46,684 bases of DNA from a virus, in IMG/VR virus record IMGVR_UViG_3300034159_000011, positions 1 to 46,684 of that record. The stretch is one strand, 5' to 3'. Below are positions 6,017 to 13,427 of the stretch, piece by piece. Made by a program: the position numbers and the translations under genes. Below the pieces are notes generated by a model. That model was not told where the DNA came from, made no database searches, and saw only the letters and a list, made by a program, of their open reading frames with translations. Position 1 is the stretch's first letter; the number at the start of each line of letters is the position of its first letter.

Positions 6017-7426
6017 ATGGCTCATGCATTCCTAAGCCCGAGCGGGGCGCCAGCGTGGTTGCGATGCCACGCAAAAGTTTGGCGCGAAAAGGATCTGCCA
6101 GATACTTCTAACGAAGCTGCAGATGAAGGCACTGCCGCCCACTTCCTACTAGAACAGTGCCTAGATAAGAATGTCGATGCAGATTTCTTCACAGGCCAGC
6201 GCATCAAAGTTGAAGGAGGAGAAACCGAGTTCCATACCCATGGCGCCTATGCAGTAGGCCCGGATATGACTCGCGAAATCCAGAAGGTCTTGGACGTTGC
6301 CAGAGACCACGCAGACGGCGCAACAATCTATGCAGAACAAGAGCTGCGCATTGAGCAGTTCACAGGCGAAGAAGGCGCTACCGGCACCAGCGACATGGTT
6401 ATCGTTAAGGGCTCCGAGATTTGCATTGACGATTTGAAGTACGGCCGGGGCATCCAGGTTTTCGCTGAAGAAAACGAACAGCTTTTGATTTACGGCGGTT
6501 CGGCGCTTGATGACTTTGACATGCTTGGAGATATGCAGACACTCCGTATGCGCATAAGCCAGCCGCGTCTGAACCACTTCGACGAATGGGTTATTCCGGT
6601 AAGCGAAGCACGAGAACGCCTGGCAGCGATCCGCGCTACTGCTGATCGCATCATAGCCGGCCCCGAAGGCTTGACCGCCACCCCAGGCGACAAGCAATGC
6701 CGCTTCTGCAAAGCGTCGGCGACCTGCAACGAGCGTATCGACTTCACCTTGCAGCTGATCACCGATACTTTCACGGATCTCGACAAAGGATTCATTAAGG
6801 TCGAAATGCCGCAGGCTGAAAAGCTGTTGGCGCAGTCGTTCGGTGTGAAGCCGGCGGCGATTACCTACCATCACGAATACTCCGAGGACCGAGCCGGAAC
6901 CTTGGCCGAATCGCCGCACTTCACCGTCAAGAAGCCAAACGTGCGCCCAAGTCTCGAAGCGGCGGAGGCCAGGTTGCCGGACGCATCGGATGAGCGCTTA
7001 GCTACGCTTATGGACGCGGCCAACATGATCGAAGGCTTCGCCAAAGCGGTACGCGCTGAAGTTGAGCGCCGCCTACTGGCCGGCAAGTTCACCGATGCCC
7101 GATACAAGCTGGTCGAAGGTCAGCAGGGTGCGCGTAGCTGGACCAGCGAGGAGGAAGCTGAAGCTGCGTTGAAAGCGATGCGGTTGAAGGTCGACCAAAT
7201 GTACGACTTCAAGCTTATCAGCCCCACAACGGCCGAGAAGGTCTTGAAGGAAGCAAACCCACGCAAGTGGACCAAGCTTCAGCCATTGATTGGCCGTAGC
7301 GATGGCAAGCCATCCGTAGCACCGGCCAGCGATAAGCGTCCCGCTTTGAGCATGGCGATTGCAGAACAGTTTGACGCTTTATCTGATGAACCGATCGCAG
7401 AAGATAACTTCGACGATCTTTGCTAA
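6017..7426 (+). CDS. PD-(D/E)XK nuclease, DUF2800 family (Cas4/RecB-like)
   Basis: 469 residues. The opening SPSGAPAWLRCHAK and the core Asp126 (GTSDMVIVKG) followed by DLK at 139-141 give the PD-(D/E)XK active site. CRFCKASATC near residue 230, together with the N-terminal Cys, matches the Fe-S cluster ligands of Cas4/AddB-type nucleases. DUF2800 proteins stand next to an SSB of the DUF2815/Enc34 type in many phages, exactly as here, and probably serve as recombination exonucleases. The C-terminal 200 residues are helical and less conserved. Confidence 0.88.
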   Translation: MAHAFLSPSGAPAWLRCHAKVWREKDLPDTSNEAADEGTAAHFLLEQCLDKNVDADFFTGQRIKVEGGETEFHTHGAYAVGPDMTREIQKVLDVARDHADGATIYAEQELRIEQFTGEEGATGTSDMVIVKGSEICIDDLKYGRGIQVFAEENEQLLIYGGSALDDFDMLGDMQTLRMRISQPRLNHFDEWVIPVSEARERLAAIRATADRIIAGPEGLTATPGDKQCRFCKASATCNERIDFTLQLITDTFTDLDKGFIKVEMPQAEKLLAQSFGVKPAAITYHHEYSEDRAGTLAESPHFTVKKPNVRPSLEAAEARLPDASDERLATLMDAANMIEGFAKAVRAEVERRLLAGKFTDARYKLVEGQQGARSWTSEEEAEAALKAMRLKVDQMYDFKLISPTTAEKVLKEANPRKWTKLQPLIGRSDGKPSVAPASDKRPALSMAIAEQFDALSDEPIAEDNFDDLC

Positions 7427-7472
7427 ACCAACCCGAAATAAAACCCTCTAAATCGAAATAGGAATTATCACC

Positions 7473-8009
7473 ATGAAACACACATTCGCAAACGCACGAA
7501 TTGCATTCCCGGACATCTTCGAAGCCAACAAAGACGGCAAGTTCGCTGCGGTGTTCATCTTTCCGACTGATCACCCGGGCATCGCCGCGCTGAAGGCAGT
7601 GATCGAAGAAGTCGGCAAAGCGAAATGGGGCGCCAAGTGGGCACAGATCGGTAAAGAGCTGAAGGCGGGCGACAACCTGCTGATCCATGATGGTGACAGC
7701 AAAGCGTCCTACGTCGGCTACGAAGGTAATCTGTTCTTCAATGCGAACAACACCGTTCGTCCAACCGTGGTTGATCGAGACCGTAGCCCACTGGTCGCCG
7801 CTGATGGCAAGCCATACTCGGGCTCCTACGTCAACGTGATCATCGACGTATGGGCACAGGACAACCAGTACGGCAAGAAAGTCAACGCCCAGTTGCAAGG
7901 CATCCAGTTCGTTAAGGACGGCGAAGCGTTCTCTGGTGGCGGTACCTCGGCAGACGCCAGCGACTTCGAAGAGATCGCAGACGGCGCAGACGCAGACGAC
8001 TTGGCGTAA
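7473..8009 (+). CDS. ssb: single-strand DNA binding protein, Enc34/DUF2815 family
   Basis: 178 residues. The N-terminal 140 residues have an OB-fold-like pattern: FANARIAFPDIFE, FAAVFIF, an internal helix, then NVIIDVWAQ and INAQL-like strands. The C-terminus is a very acidic tail (EEIADGADADDLA), as in other SSBs where it recruits replication partners. DUF2815 corresponds to the T7 gp2.5-like ssDNA-binding protein of phage Enc34. It is the last gene before a clear intrinsic terminator. Confidence 0.85.
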   Translation: MKHTFANARIAFPDIFEANKDGKFAAVFIFPTDHPGIAALKAVIEEVGKAKWGAKWAQIGKELKAGDNLLIHDGDSKASYVGYEGNLFFNANNTVRPTVVDRDRSPLVAADGKPYSGSYVNVIIDVWAQDNQYGKKVNAQLQGIQFVKDGEAFSGGGTSADASDFEEIADGADADDLA

Positions 8010-8027
8010 CGCTCAACCCTGATACGC

Positions 8028-8053
8028 AAAAAGCCTCTTGATTGAGGCTTTTT
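8028..8053 (+). terminator. intrinsic terminator after ssb
   Basis: AAAAAGCCTC, a six-base loop and GAGGCTTTTT form a perfect 10-bp stem that runs into a T tract, 18 bases after the ssb stop. The A tract on the other side makes it potentially bidirectional. Confidence 0.9.
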
Positions 8054-8076
8054 GTTGACCGCTCGTCGGGATACGC

Positions 8077-8105
8077 AAGACAATACAAGTAACACGTTGT
8101 ACAGT
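8077..8105 (+). promoter_or_regulatory. putative early promoter P5 with repeated operator-like motif
   Basis: AAGACA (8077-8082), 17 bases, TACAGT (8100-8105), directly preceded by TTG. AGACAATACAAGT (8078-8090) is an exact copy of 248-260, and a further downstream match (ATCGAAAC) is also shared. The conserved spacer rather than the hexamers suggests regulation by a protein that binds the CAAG/TTGTA arms. Confidence 0.65.
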
Positions 8106-8140
8106 TTGCCTATCGAAACCAAGCAGCAGGGAGAAGGGAA

Positions 8141-8302
8141 ATGCAATGCTACCAAACTCAGATCGTAGGTCGCACCGTGATCAACTTCATGCATCGCAAA
8201 CGCCTTGAGGGTTTTGAAGTAATTGAGTTTCATCGCGTTGCAATTTTCCCTAACCGCTACCGTGTAGTGTTTGGCAAACCGCAACAGGAGCAAGCGAAAT
8301 GA
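8141..8302 (+). CDS. small basic hypothetical protein
   Basis: 53 residues, first gene after the putative promoter at 8077. GGGAGAAGGGAA precedes the ATG. The protein alternates basic and hydrophobic residues (NRYRVVFGK) and is probably a small beta protein. Its stop overlaps the next ATG. Confidence 0.65.
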   Translation: MQCYQTQIVGRTVINFMHRKRLEGFEVIEFHRVAIFPNRYRVVFGKPQQEQAK

Positions 8303-8415
8303 ACATTACATTCAGCGTCCAGTGCTACAAGAAGCTCCGCGCCAAGGGGTACAAACCCGCTGTCGCGCTCTACGCAGCCAGGTTCTACAAATCACGTTAT
8401 CCGTTCAGCAAGTAG
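8299..8415 (+). CDS. 38-residue basic protein
   Basis: ATGA-coupled to the preceding gene. Rich in Lys, Tyr and Arg (CYKKLRAKGYKPAVALYAAR). It fills the space to the next ribosome site exactly. A nucleic-acid contact is possible; function unknown. Confidence 0.55.
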   Translation: MNITFSVQCYKKLRAKGYKPAVALYAARFYKSRYPFSK

Positions 8416-8426
8416 GGAGAAGCGAA

Positions 8427-8597
8427 ATGGCCGGATTACCTCCTAGTATCACGGCTCTCAAGGGAGAGGCTAGAGACCTTAAAAAAGCTTCGGGCAAACC
8501 GCACCATGAATGCCTAGAGCAGATTGCACGCAGCTACGGATTCCCTAATTATCATGGCGCCGTGTCTTTTTATAGTCGGCAGGAGCAAATCAAATGA
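8427..8597 (+). CDS. small helical hypothetical protein
   Basis: 56 residues beginning MAGLPPSITALKGEAR with GGGAGA eight bases upstream. The pattern LKGEARDLKKASG, then ECLEQIARSYGFPNY resembles the short helix-loop motif found in many phage and plasmid small proteins that ends in a GF(x)NW/Y segment. The molecular role is not known to me. Confidence 0.7.
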   Translation: MAGLPPSITALKGEARDLKKASGKPHHECLEQIARSYGFPNYHGAVSFYSRQEQIK

Positions 8598-8806
8598 TCA
8601 CTATCGCCCAAGAAATAGCAGCTCTGCCCGATCCTTACCAACACGCCGTTGCGAAGATGGAGTATCGCTTAAAGAACACCCTGGCCGGCACCGTCACGAT
8701 GTTCTTTGTAGACGGCAGCAGCATGACCTTCCGCATCAGCTATACGGTCGACTATGGATCGCTGACCCCGGCGCAGCAGTTAGCCTTTAATCGAGGTGAA
8801 CTGTGA
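8594..8806 (+). CDS. small hypothetical protein
   Basis: 70 residues, ATGA overlap upstream and GTGA overlap downstream. A helical start is followed by beta strands (TVTMFFVDGSSMTFRISY). No family recognised. Confidence 0.7.
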   Translation: MITIAQEIAALPDPYQHAVAKMEYRLKNTLAGTVTMFFVDGSSMTFRISYTVDYGSLTPAQQLAFNRGEL

Positions 8807-9285
8807 TCTACACGCGCCGTAGAGGCGGCGGGGAATACGAACTGATTGGGGTATCAGTAGGGGAAGGTCGGACCAATATGGAAACCCGTACTGTCTACCG
8901 CGATTTGGCGACAGGCAAAATACACCACCGGTTAGCATCTGACTTTGCGCTAAACATGGCGCCTGTTGGTTCTTTCTTACCGCGTAAAGAGCTACTGCAG
9001 GAAGCGTTACGGTTACGCGACGGTGGGAAAATCTCCTGGCGAGCCGTCGCGGAGCAGCTTGGGGTGAAGATCGGCTGGCTCCACCACAACCTGGATGTAG
9101 AAGGACTCGTTTCACGCGACAATCGCCGGCCAGTCAAAGCCACGCCAGAACTCACGCTGAAAGCTGTAAAGCTTCGTGAAGCGGGGGTTTGCTGGAAGCT
9201 TATAGAACGGCAGCTAGGAGTGAACCAGCATACCTTGCGGCGCGCTGTTATCGAAGGCCGGTATCGTGGGAACGCGTCCTGCTAA
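8803..9285 (+). CDS. putative regulator with DUF1653-like head and two repeated HTH units
   Basis: 160 residues from GTG 8803. Residues 1-48 resemble DUF1653-type beta proteins (YELIGVSVG, TVYRDLATGKIHHR). The rest holds two similar helix-turn-helix units: RKELLQEALRLRDGG with WRAVAEQLGVKIGWLHHNL, and PELTLKAVKLREAGV with WKLIERQLGVNQHTLRRAV. An internal duplication of a resolvase- or MerR-like HTH is the simplest reading. It may bind DNA in the early region; it stands just before the polymerase block. Confidence 0.75.
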   Translation: MIYTRRRGGGEYELIGVSVGEGRTNMETRTVYRDLATGKIHHRLASDFALNMAPVGSFLPRKELLQEALRLRDGGKISWRAVAEQLGVKIGWLHHNLDVEGLVSRDNRRPVKATPELTLKAVKLREAGVCWKLIERQLGVNQHTLRRAVIEGRYRGNASC

Positions 9286-9318
9286 CCATGGGCATCGCTT
9301 GAATTAGGAGAAAGGAAA

Positions 9319-9777
9319 ATGACTCATGAAGAATGCAAAGCGGCCATTTTGGCGCGTGAGCGGGAGAAAGGCGTTGTTAGCGAGGCCGAGCTTCGGCAAC
9401 AACTGGCCGACGTGTCGAATGAGCGGGATGGGTTTCGGGATTTGCTTCGCTCGATGACCTTCGGCTACAAGGCGGCGCTCAGCGCTGGTCATGAACGGAT
9501 TACCGCGCTTGGCGATGATTGCGACAGCGTGGAAAGAATGCTCTCGGATAATCCGGACTACGCCAAGGCCATTGTCGCGCTCGCCCAGTCCGTGCCGGCC
9601 ACCACCAACCAGTGCGACGGATGTCAAGCAGGCAAGCCACTGGAGAATGGCAACCGTCACCGCATGGGTCGCGAGGGCGGCTATCCGGACTTCATGAGCT
9701 GCACGGCGAAGCTGTATGTGCCAGCCACAGACGAACAGGGAGGCGGGGAAATGCTCCCGCCCGTGAAAACAAATTGA
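9319..9777 (+). CDS. hypothetical protein with Cys pair
   Basis: 152 residues. Residues 1-60 are a charged helix (AREREKGVVSEAELRQQLADVSNERD), the middle is helical, and the last third contains CDGCQAGKPL and a later Cys, perhaps a zinc site. The final codon and stop overlap the TTG start of the DNA polymerase N-terminal gene, so translation is coupled to it. Confidence 0.75.
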   Translation: MTHEECKAAILAREREKGVVSEAELRQQLADVSNERDGFRDLLRSMTFGYKAALSAGHERITALGDDCDSVERMLSDNPDYAKAIVALAQSVPATTNQCDGCQAGKPLENGNRHRMGREGGYPDFMSCTAKLYVPATDEQGGGEMLPPVKTN

Positions 9778-10844
9778 ACCTCGACAAATGCATTTTCCTC
9801 GACACGGAAACCTTCTGCGAAACGCCGATCAACAACGGTACGCACCGTTATGCAGAAGGCGCCGAGATCATCATGTGGCAGTGGGCGGTCGGCGATGGGC
9901 CTGTCGAGATTCGCGATGGGGATGAAGATATAAGCGACTTGCTCGCATTGCTTGAGGATGAAAATTATGAAGTGGTTATCCATAACTCCGCCTTTGACCG
10001 TACTGTTATGCGTCATTGCGGTATCGATCTTGCTGTTGATCGAGTTTTTGACACAATGGTCTGCGCTATGGCGCATTCGCTGCCGGGCGCGCTGGGAACC
10101 CTATGTGCAATCCTCGGCGTTTCCGCTGAAAAGGCCAAGGATAAAGAAGGGCGAACCTGGATCTCGCTATTCTGCAAACCTCAACCGAAGGGTCGCAAAA
10201 TACGCCGCGCGACAAAAGAAACGCACCCGGTAGAGTGGCAGCGCTTCCGCGACTATGGCGGCCTTGACATCGAGGCCATGCGCGAGATCTACAAGAAGTT
10301 GCCGCGCTGGAACTACCGCGGCGCAGAACTGGAACTGTGGCACCTCGACCAGAAGATCAATGAACGTGGTGTGCTGATGGACCTGGACCTGGCGCATGCG
10401 GCGATTCGCGCTTCGGATCGCGCTCAGAAGATCCACGCCGCCGATGCAGTGCGTTTGACCGATGGAGCCGTGACCAGTGCCAACCAGCGCGACAAGATGC
10501 TGGAGCACATCCTGGAAGCTTACGGCGTGGGGCTCCCGGATTTGCAGATCAGCACCTTGGAGCGTCGTATCGACGATCCGGATCTGCCTATCGAGCTACG
10601 CGAACTACTAGCGGTCCGGCTCCAAGCTTCAAAAACCAGTGTGTCCAAATACAAACGCGTTCTGAATGGGGTTAGCGCTGACGGCAGGTTGCGGGGGCTT
10701 CTTGCGTTTTGTGGCGCGTTGCGCACGGGACGGTGGGCAGGAAGGTTAATTCAGCCACAAAATTTATCTCGTGGAACACTTTCTCCAGAAGGCGTGGAAC
10801 ATGCAATTGAAGAGCTTCTGAATGACGCGGAGGACTTGCTTTGA
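9774..10844 (+). CDS. polA-N: DNA polymerase I family, N-terminal piece (3'-5' exonuclease and start of polymerase domain)
   Basis: 356 residues from TTG 9774, which overlaps the upstream stop as TTGA; longer in-frame starts from 9612 lie inside another gene. The DEDDy exonuclease is complete: Asp10-Thr-Glu12, HNSAFD with Asp75, and Tyr161-GGL-Asp165. The chain continues through the thumb (ASKTSVSKYKRVLNG) to RTGRWAGRLIQPQNL, the first conserved segment of the family A polymerase domain, and stops 20-25 residues later. Motifs A, B and C are missing here and lie in the separate gene at 11377. The stop overlaps the HNH start as TTGA. The two pieces probably assemble into one working enzyme. Confidence 0.88.
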   Translation: MNLDKCIFLDTETFCETPINNGTHRYAEGAEIIMWQWAVGDGPVEIRDGDEDISDLLALLEDENYEVVIHNSAFDRTVMRHCGIDLAVDRVFDTMVCAMAHSLPGALGTLCAILGVSAEKAKDKEGRTWISLFCKPQPKGRKIRRATKETHPVEWQRFRDYGGLDIEAMREIYKKLPRWNYRGAELELWHLDQKINERGVLMDLDLAHAAIRASDRAQKIHAADAVRLTDGAVTSANQRDKMLEHILEAYGVGLPDLQISTLERRIDDPDLPIELRELLAVRLQASKTSVSKYKRVLNGVSADGRLRGLLAFCGALRTGRWAGRLIQPQNLSRGTLSPEGVEHAIEELLNDAEDLL

Positions 10845-11380
10845 AAGATCCTATAAGCCATGAAAAGCTGCTTGAGCTTTTCGATTATGACGCTGAGACG
10901 GGGGAACTTGTCCGGCGTTGCAACGTTCGCGGTTTGGGACTCAACAGAAAAGGCGATCGCCCGCGCCACTTGGGGCCGAACGGTTATGCCGCGGTAGGCG
11001 CCGACGTTAAGAAGTACCTTTATCACCGCTTGGTTTGGTTTTGGCATCACAACGAATGGCCGGAGGTAATCGGCCACGTTGACGGCGACAAGCAGAACAA
11101 CCGCATAGAGAACCTGCGCGCCTGTACTCAGTCCCAAAACCTTTGCAACGCGCAGATCCCGAGCGACAACAAGTCAGGTTTCAAAGGTGTTAGCTGGCAC
11201 ACGCCTACAGGTAAGTGGCGAGCGCGGTGCGGCCTACATAAAGTGCAGCACAATCTAGGGATCTTTGACACTCCTGAGCAAGCCGCCGAAGCGGTTCGCG
11301 CGTTCCGGCAGAACCTTCACGGCACTTACACGAATCACGGAACACACTTGAAAGACCTAGCCCGGGAGCTAATCGGATGA
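10841..11380 (+). CDS. HNH homing endonuclease with AP2 domain, inserted in the DNA polymerase gene
   Basis: 179 residues from a TTG start. Residues 60-110 form an HNH_3-type site (YHRLVWFWHH, GHVDGDKQNNRIENLR) and residues 120-165 an AP2 DNA-binding domain (GFKGVSWHTPTGKWRAR, FDTPEQAAEAVRAF). Such proteins are free-standing or intron-borne homing endonucleases. The gene exactly fills the space between the two polymerase pieces and overlaps both by 4 bases. There is no non-coding space for an intron core outside this reading frame, and the two polymerase frames differ, so an intein is excluded. Confidence 0.88.
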   Translation: MKDPISHEKLLELFDYDAETGELVRRCNVRGLGLNRKGDRPRHLGPNGYAAVGADVKKYLYHRLVWFWHHNEWPEVIGHVDGDKQNNRIENLRACTQSQNLCNAQIPSDNKSGFKGVSWHTPTGKWRARCGLHKVQHNLGIFDTPEQAAEAVRAFRQNLHGTYTNHGTHLKDLARELIG

Positions 11381-12372
11381 GCGCTACAGTAATGGAAAAA
11401 TGCTCCAGCTCTATCCGTGGGGTATTCATCGCGCCGAAGGGAAAAAAGTTTGTGATCGCCGACTTGGCGGGTATCGAGAACCGGGTATTAGCATGGCTGG
11501 CCGGTGAAGCCTGGAAGCTTGAAGCCTTCCTCGACTTTGACTTACGCGACGGCCACGACATGTACAAGCTGGCCTACGCAAAGGCATTCGGTATCGACCC
11601 TGCCGACGTAGGCAAACACGAACGATCCATCGGGAAAGTTTTGGAACTCATGCTCGGCTACGCCGGAGGCGTAGGGGCGTACATCACAGGAGCCTTGACG
11701 TACCGCATCGACCTAGAAGACATGGCGGAGAAAGCGTGGGACGCGATCCCGGAGGATACGAGGCAAGAAGCGGCTGACTTCATGGAATGGCAGCTCGGCC
11801 AGGGGCGTACACAACACGGACTATCAGACCGTGCGTTCATAGTCTGCGAAAGCTTTAAGCGCCTGTGGAGAGGTTCGAACCCGGCAATTAGCAGTTGGTG
11901 GAAAGAGCTTGAAAACATCGTGAGATCGGCGATTAACAGTCCGGGGCAGACTTACACTTGCCGTATGCATAAGATCCGCCGCGATGGCGCATGGCTCCGT
12001 ATCATGCTGCCTTCCGGCCGATATCTCTGCTATCCGTCGCCACGGGTTGAGGGCGACGGCAAAATCACCTTTATGGGGGTGAACCAATACACCCGGAAGT
12101 GGGAGCGCCTTAACACATTTGGGGGCAAAATTTGTGAAAATATTTGCCAGGCAGTCGCCCGCGATGTCCTCGCATCTTCTATGCAGCCGATTGAATCCGC
12201 CGGTTACGAAATCGTTCTGACCGTCCACGATGAGATCATCAGCGAAGCGCCGGACACCGACGAGTACACGCACGAACACCTGGCCGAACTGATGTCAGCG
12301 GGTTGCGACTGGACAGAAGGCTTACCGCTCGCCGCTGCCGGCTTCGAAGCGTATCGCTACCGAAAAGGTTGA
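11377..12372 (+). CDS. polA-C: DNA polymerase I family, C-terminal piece (catalytic palm and fingers)
   Basis: 331 residues from ATG 11377, overlapping the HNH stop. It begins with a few new residues (MSAT) and then picks up the polymerase at MEKCSSSIRGVFIAPKG. Motif A is VIADLAGIENRVLAWLAG with catalytic Asp29. Motif B keeps the exact spacing Arg83-x3-Lys87-x7-Tyr95. Motif C is VHDE with Asp285. Lys87 and both metal-binding Asp residues are intact, so this piece should be active with its partner. Only about five residues of the usual continuous enzyme seem to be lost at the junction. Confidence 0.9.
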   Translation: MSATVMEKCSSSIRGVFIAPKGKKFVIADLAGIENRVLAWLAGEAWKLEAFLDFDLRDGHDMYKLAYAKAFGIDPADVGKHERSIGKVLELMLGYAGGVGAYITGALTYRIDLEDMAEKAWDAIPEDTRQEAADFMEWQLGQGRTQHGLSDRAFIVCESFKRLWRGSNPAISSWWKELENIVRSAINSPGQTYTCRMHKIRRDGAWLRIMLPSGRYLCYPSPRVEGDGKITFMGVNQYTRKWERLNTFGGKICENICQAVARDVLASSMQPIESAGYEIVLTVHDEIISEAPDTDEYTHEHLAELMSAGCDWTEGLPLAAAGFEAYRYRKG

Positions 12373-12397
12373 CTACAAGTCGAATCTTGCATAAGCT
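12369..12397 (+). promoter_or_regulatory. putative early promoter P6
   Basis: TTGACT (12369-12374), 17 bases, TAAGCT (12392-12397), starting in the last codon of the polymerase gene. The spacer begins ACAAGT and contains CTTG six bases later, matching the inverted repeat in the putative promoter at 247. It would drive the nuclease/helicase genes that follow. Confidence 0.6.
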
Positions 12398-12423
12398 TGC
12401 GTACAAATAGAGGAGGGTTCGTG

Positions 12424-12597
12424 ATGAACAGCAGAGAGCAGTTTGAAGCTTGGGTACTAGGTCGGCAGGTTTGCAAAAAGTACGGCGCGAAGCTGAATAA
12501 GGACAGCGCAGGCTCGTATCTCGACTACCGGATAAACGACCGTTGGCTAGCGTGGAAAGCCTCCCGCGACGTGATGAAGGAGAATAGCAATGCGTAA
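12424..12597 (+). CDS. small hypothetical protein
   Basis: 57 residues, beginning MNSREQFEAWVLGR, with AGGAGG ten bases upstream of the ATG. The pattern 'REQFEAW...W.AWKASRD' is the widespread phage EaA/EaD-like module found in lambdoid accessory proteins, here in its shortest form. Function unknown. Confidence 0.75.
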   Translation: MNSREQFEAWVLGRQVCKKYGAKLNKDSAGSYLDYRINDRWLAWKASRDVMKENSNA

Positions 12598-12832
12598 TAT
12601 AGAAACGCGAGAAGGTTACGACCTGTGGGACAAAGTCAATAAATTGCCCCGATTCAATTTCTGGCGCGGCGGTGACGATGAAAAGGGCAGCGTGATCCGC
12701 GTCCCGGAAAAGCACGGCAACTGGGTCAACTTCGAAGACCTGGCCATCTTGGCGGATGAGTACCAAGAAGAAATTAACAGCCTGCGCGAACGCTTAGCGC
12801 GCCTCGAACCGAAGGAACTGCTGCCATGCTAG
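12590..12832 (+). CDS. small hypothetical protein
   Basis: 80 residues; starts inside the previous gene's end with GGAG upstream. The C-terminal third is a coiled coil (YQEEINSLRERLARLE). No family recognised. Confidence 0.7.
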   Translation: MRNIETREGYDLWDKVNKLPRFNFWRGGDDEKGSVIRVPEKHGNWVNFEDLAILADEYQEEINSLRERLARLEPKELLPC

Positions 12833-13143
12833 AACGCGATATCGAAGCGTACCTCGTCAAGCGCTGCAAAGAGATTGGCGCACTGGCAGATAAATTTGTT
12901 TCACCGCAGAGACGTTCGGTGCCCGATCGGCTGATCACGTTCGGCGGGCGCGTGTTGTTTGTTGAGCTGAAAGCGACCGGCAAAAAGCCTACCGAAGCTC
13001 AGGTGCGCGACCACGAGCGTCGGCGTGCTGCGGGTGCTGAAGTGGTTTGGCTGGATAGCACAGCGCAAGTGGACAAAGTGATCGTTGCTTTGGAACGCGG
13101 CGGTTCAGTGTCTGCGAATCTCCAATATCAGGTGTACGGCTAA
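12826..13143 (+). CDS. VRR-NUC domain nuclease
   Basis: 105 residues forming a single VRR-NUC domain. The active site is Glu4 (LERDIEAYL), then VPDRLITFGGRVLFVELKATG, which supplies the Asp and the E-x-K of a PD-(D/E)XK fold, and Gln-rich KPTEAQVRDHERRRAAG. Small phage VRR-NUC proteins are thought to be structure-specific nucleases and often stand beside an SNF2-type helicase, as here. Its stop shares a base with the next ATG (TAATG). Confidence 0.88.
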   Translation: MLERDIEAYLVKRCKEIGALADKFVSPQRRSVPDRLITFGGRVLFVELKATGKKPTEAQVRDHERRRAAGAEVVWLDSTAQVDKVIVALERGGSVSANLQYQVYG

Positions 13144-13427
13144 TGAAAACAGAAATCGAAGTAGCATATGACGACGCTATGGAAGCGAGTAACGAATTTG
13201 GGTATGCCTGCATGACAGCGGGTGACGTTATCCGCCATCAAGCCGCTGAACTCGTAGCATTTCGGGAAGCGCTGGAAGAACCTTTCCAACTGGTATTCGA
13301 AGGGTACAGCCGCCCCGGTACAGACTTCGCCTCGGACGCCGCTTGGGCTACGTGGCAACACGCCCAGTTGACCAGAGCGTTCAGCCTCTTGCAAAAGATC
13401 CGCAAAGGGCCGGGTAATGGCAATTGA
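13143..13427 (+). CDS. hypothetical protein
   Basis: 94 residues between the VRR-NUC and helicase genes, overlapping both. Mostly helical with several Trp and Phe residues in the second half (AAWATWQHAQL). No family recognised. Confidence 0.7.
   Translation: MKTEIEVAYDDAMEASNEFGYACMTAGDVIRHQAAELVAFREALEEPFQLVFEGYSRPGTDFASDAAWATWQHAQLTRAFSLLQKIRKGPGNGN

Noticed and set aside
6161-6919. 252-codon open frame antisense to the DUF2800 nuclease
   Set aside because: It lies wholly opposite a well-supported gene, has no ribosome site and no recognisable protein pattern.
10841-11380. Group I intron or intein in the polymerase gene
   Set aside because: The two polymerase frames differ, which excludes an intein, and the HNH frame occupies the whole gap with coupled starts and stops, leaving no separate intron core. 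RNA evidence would still be needed to be certain.
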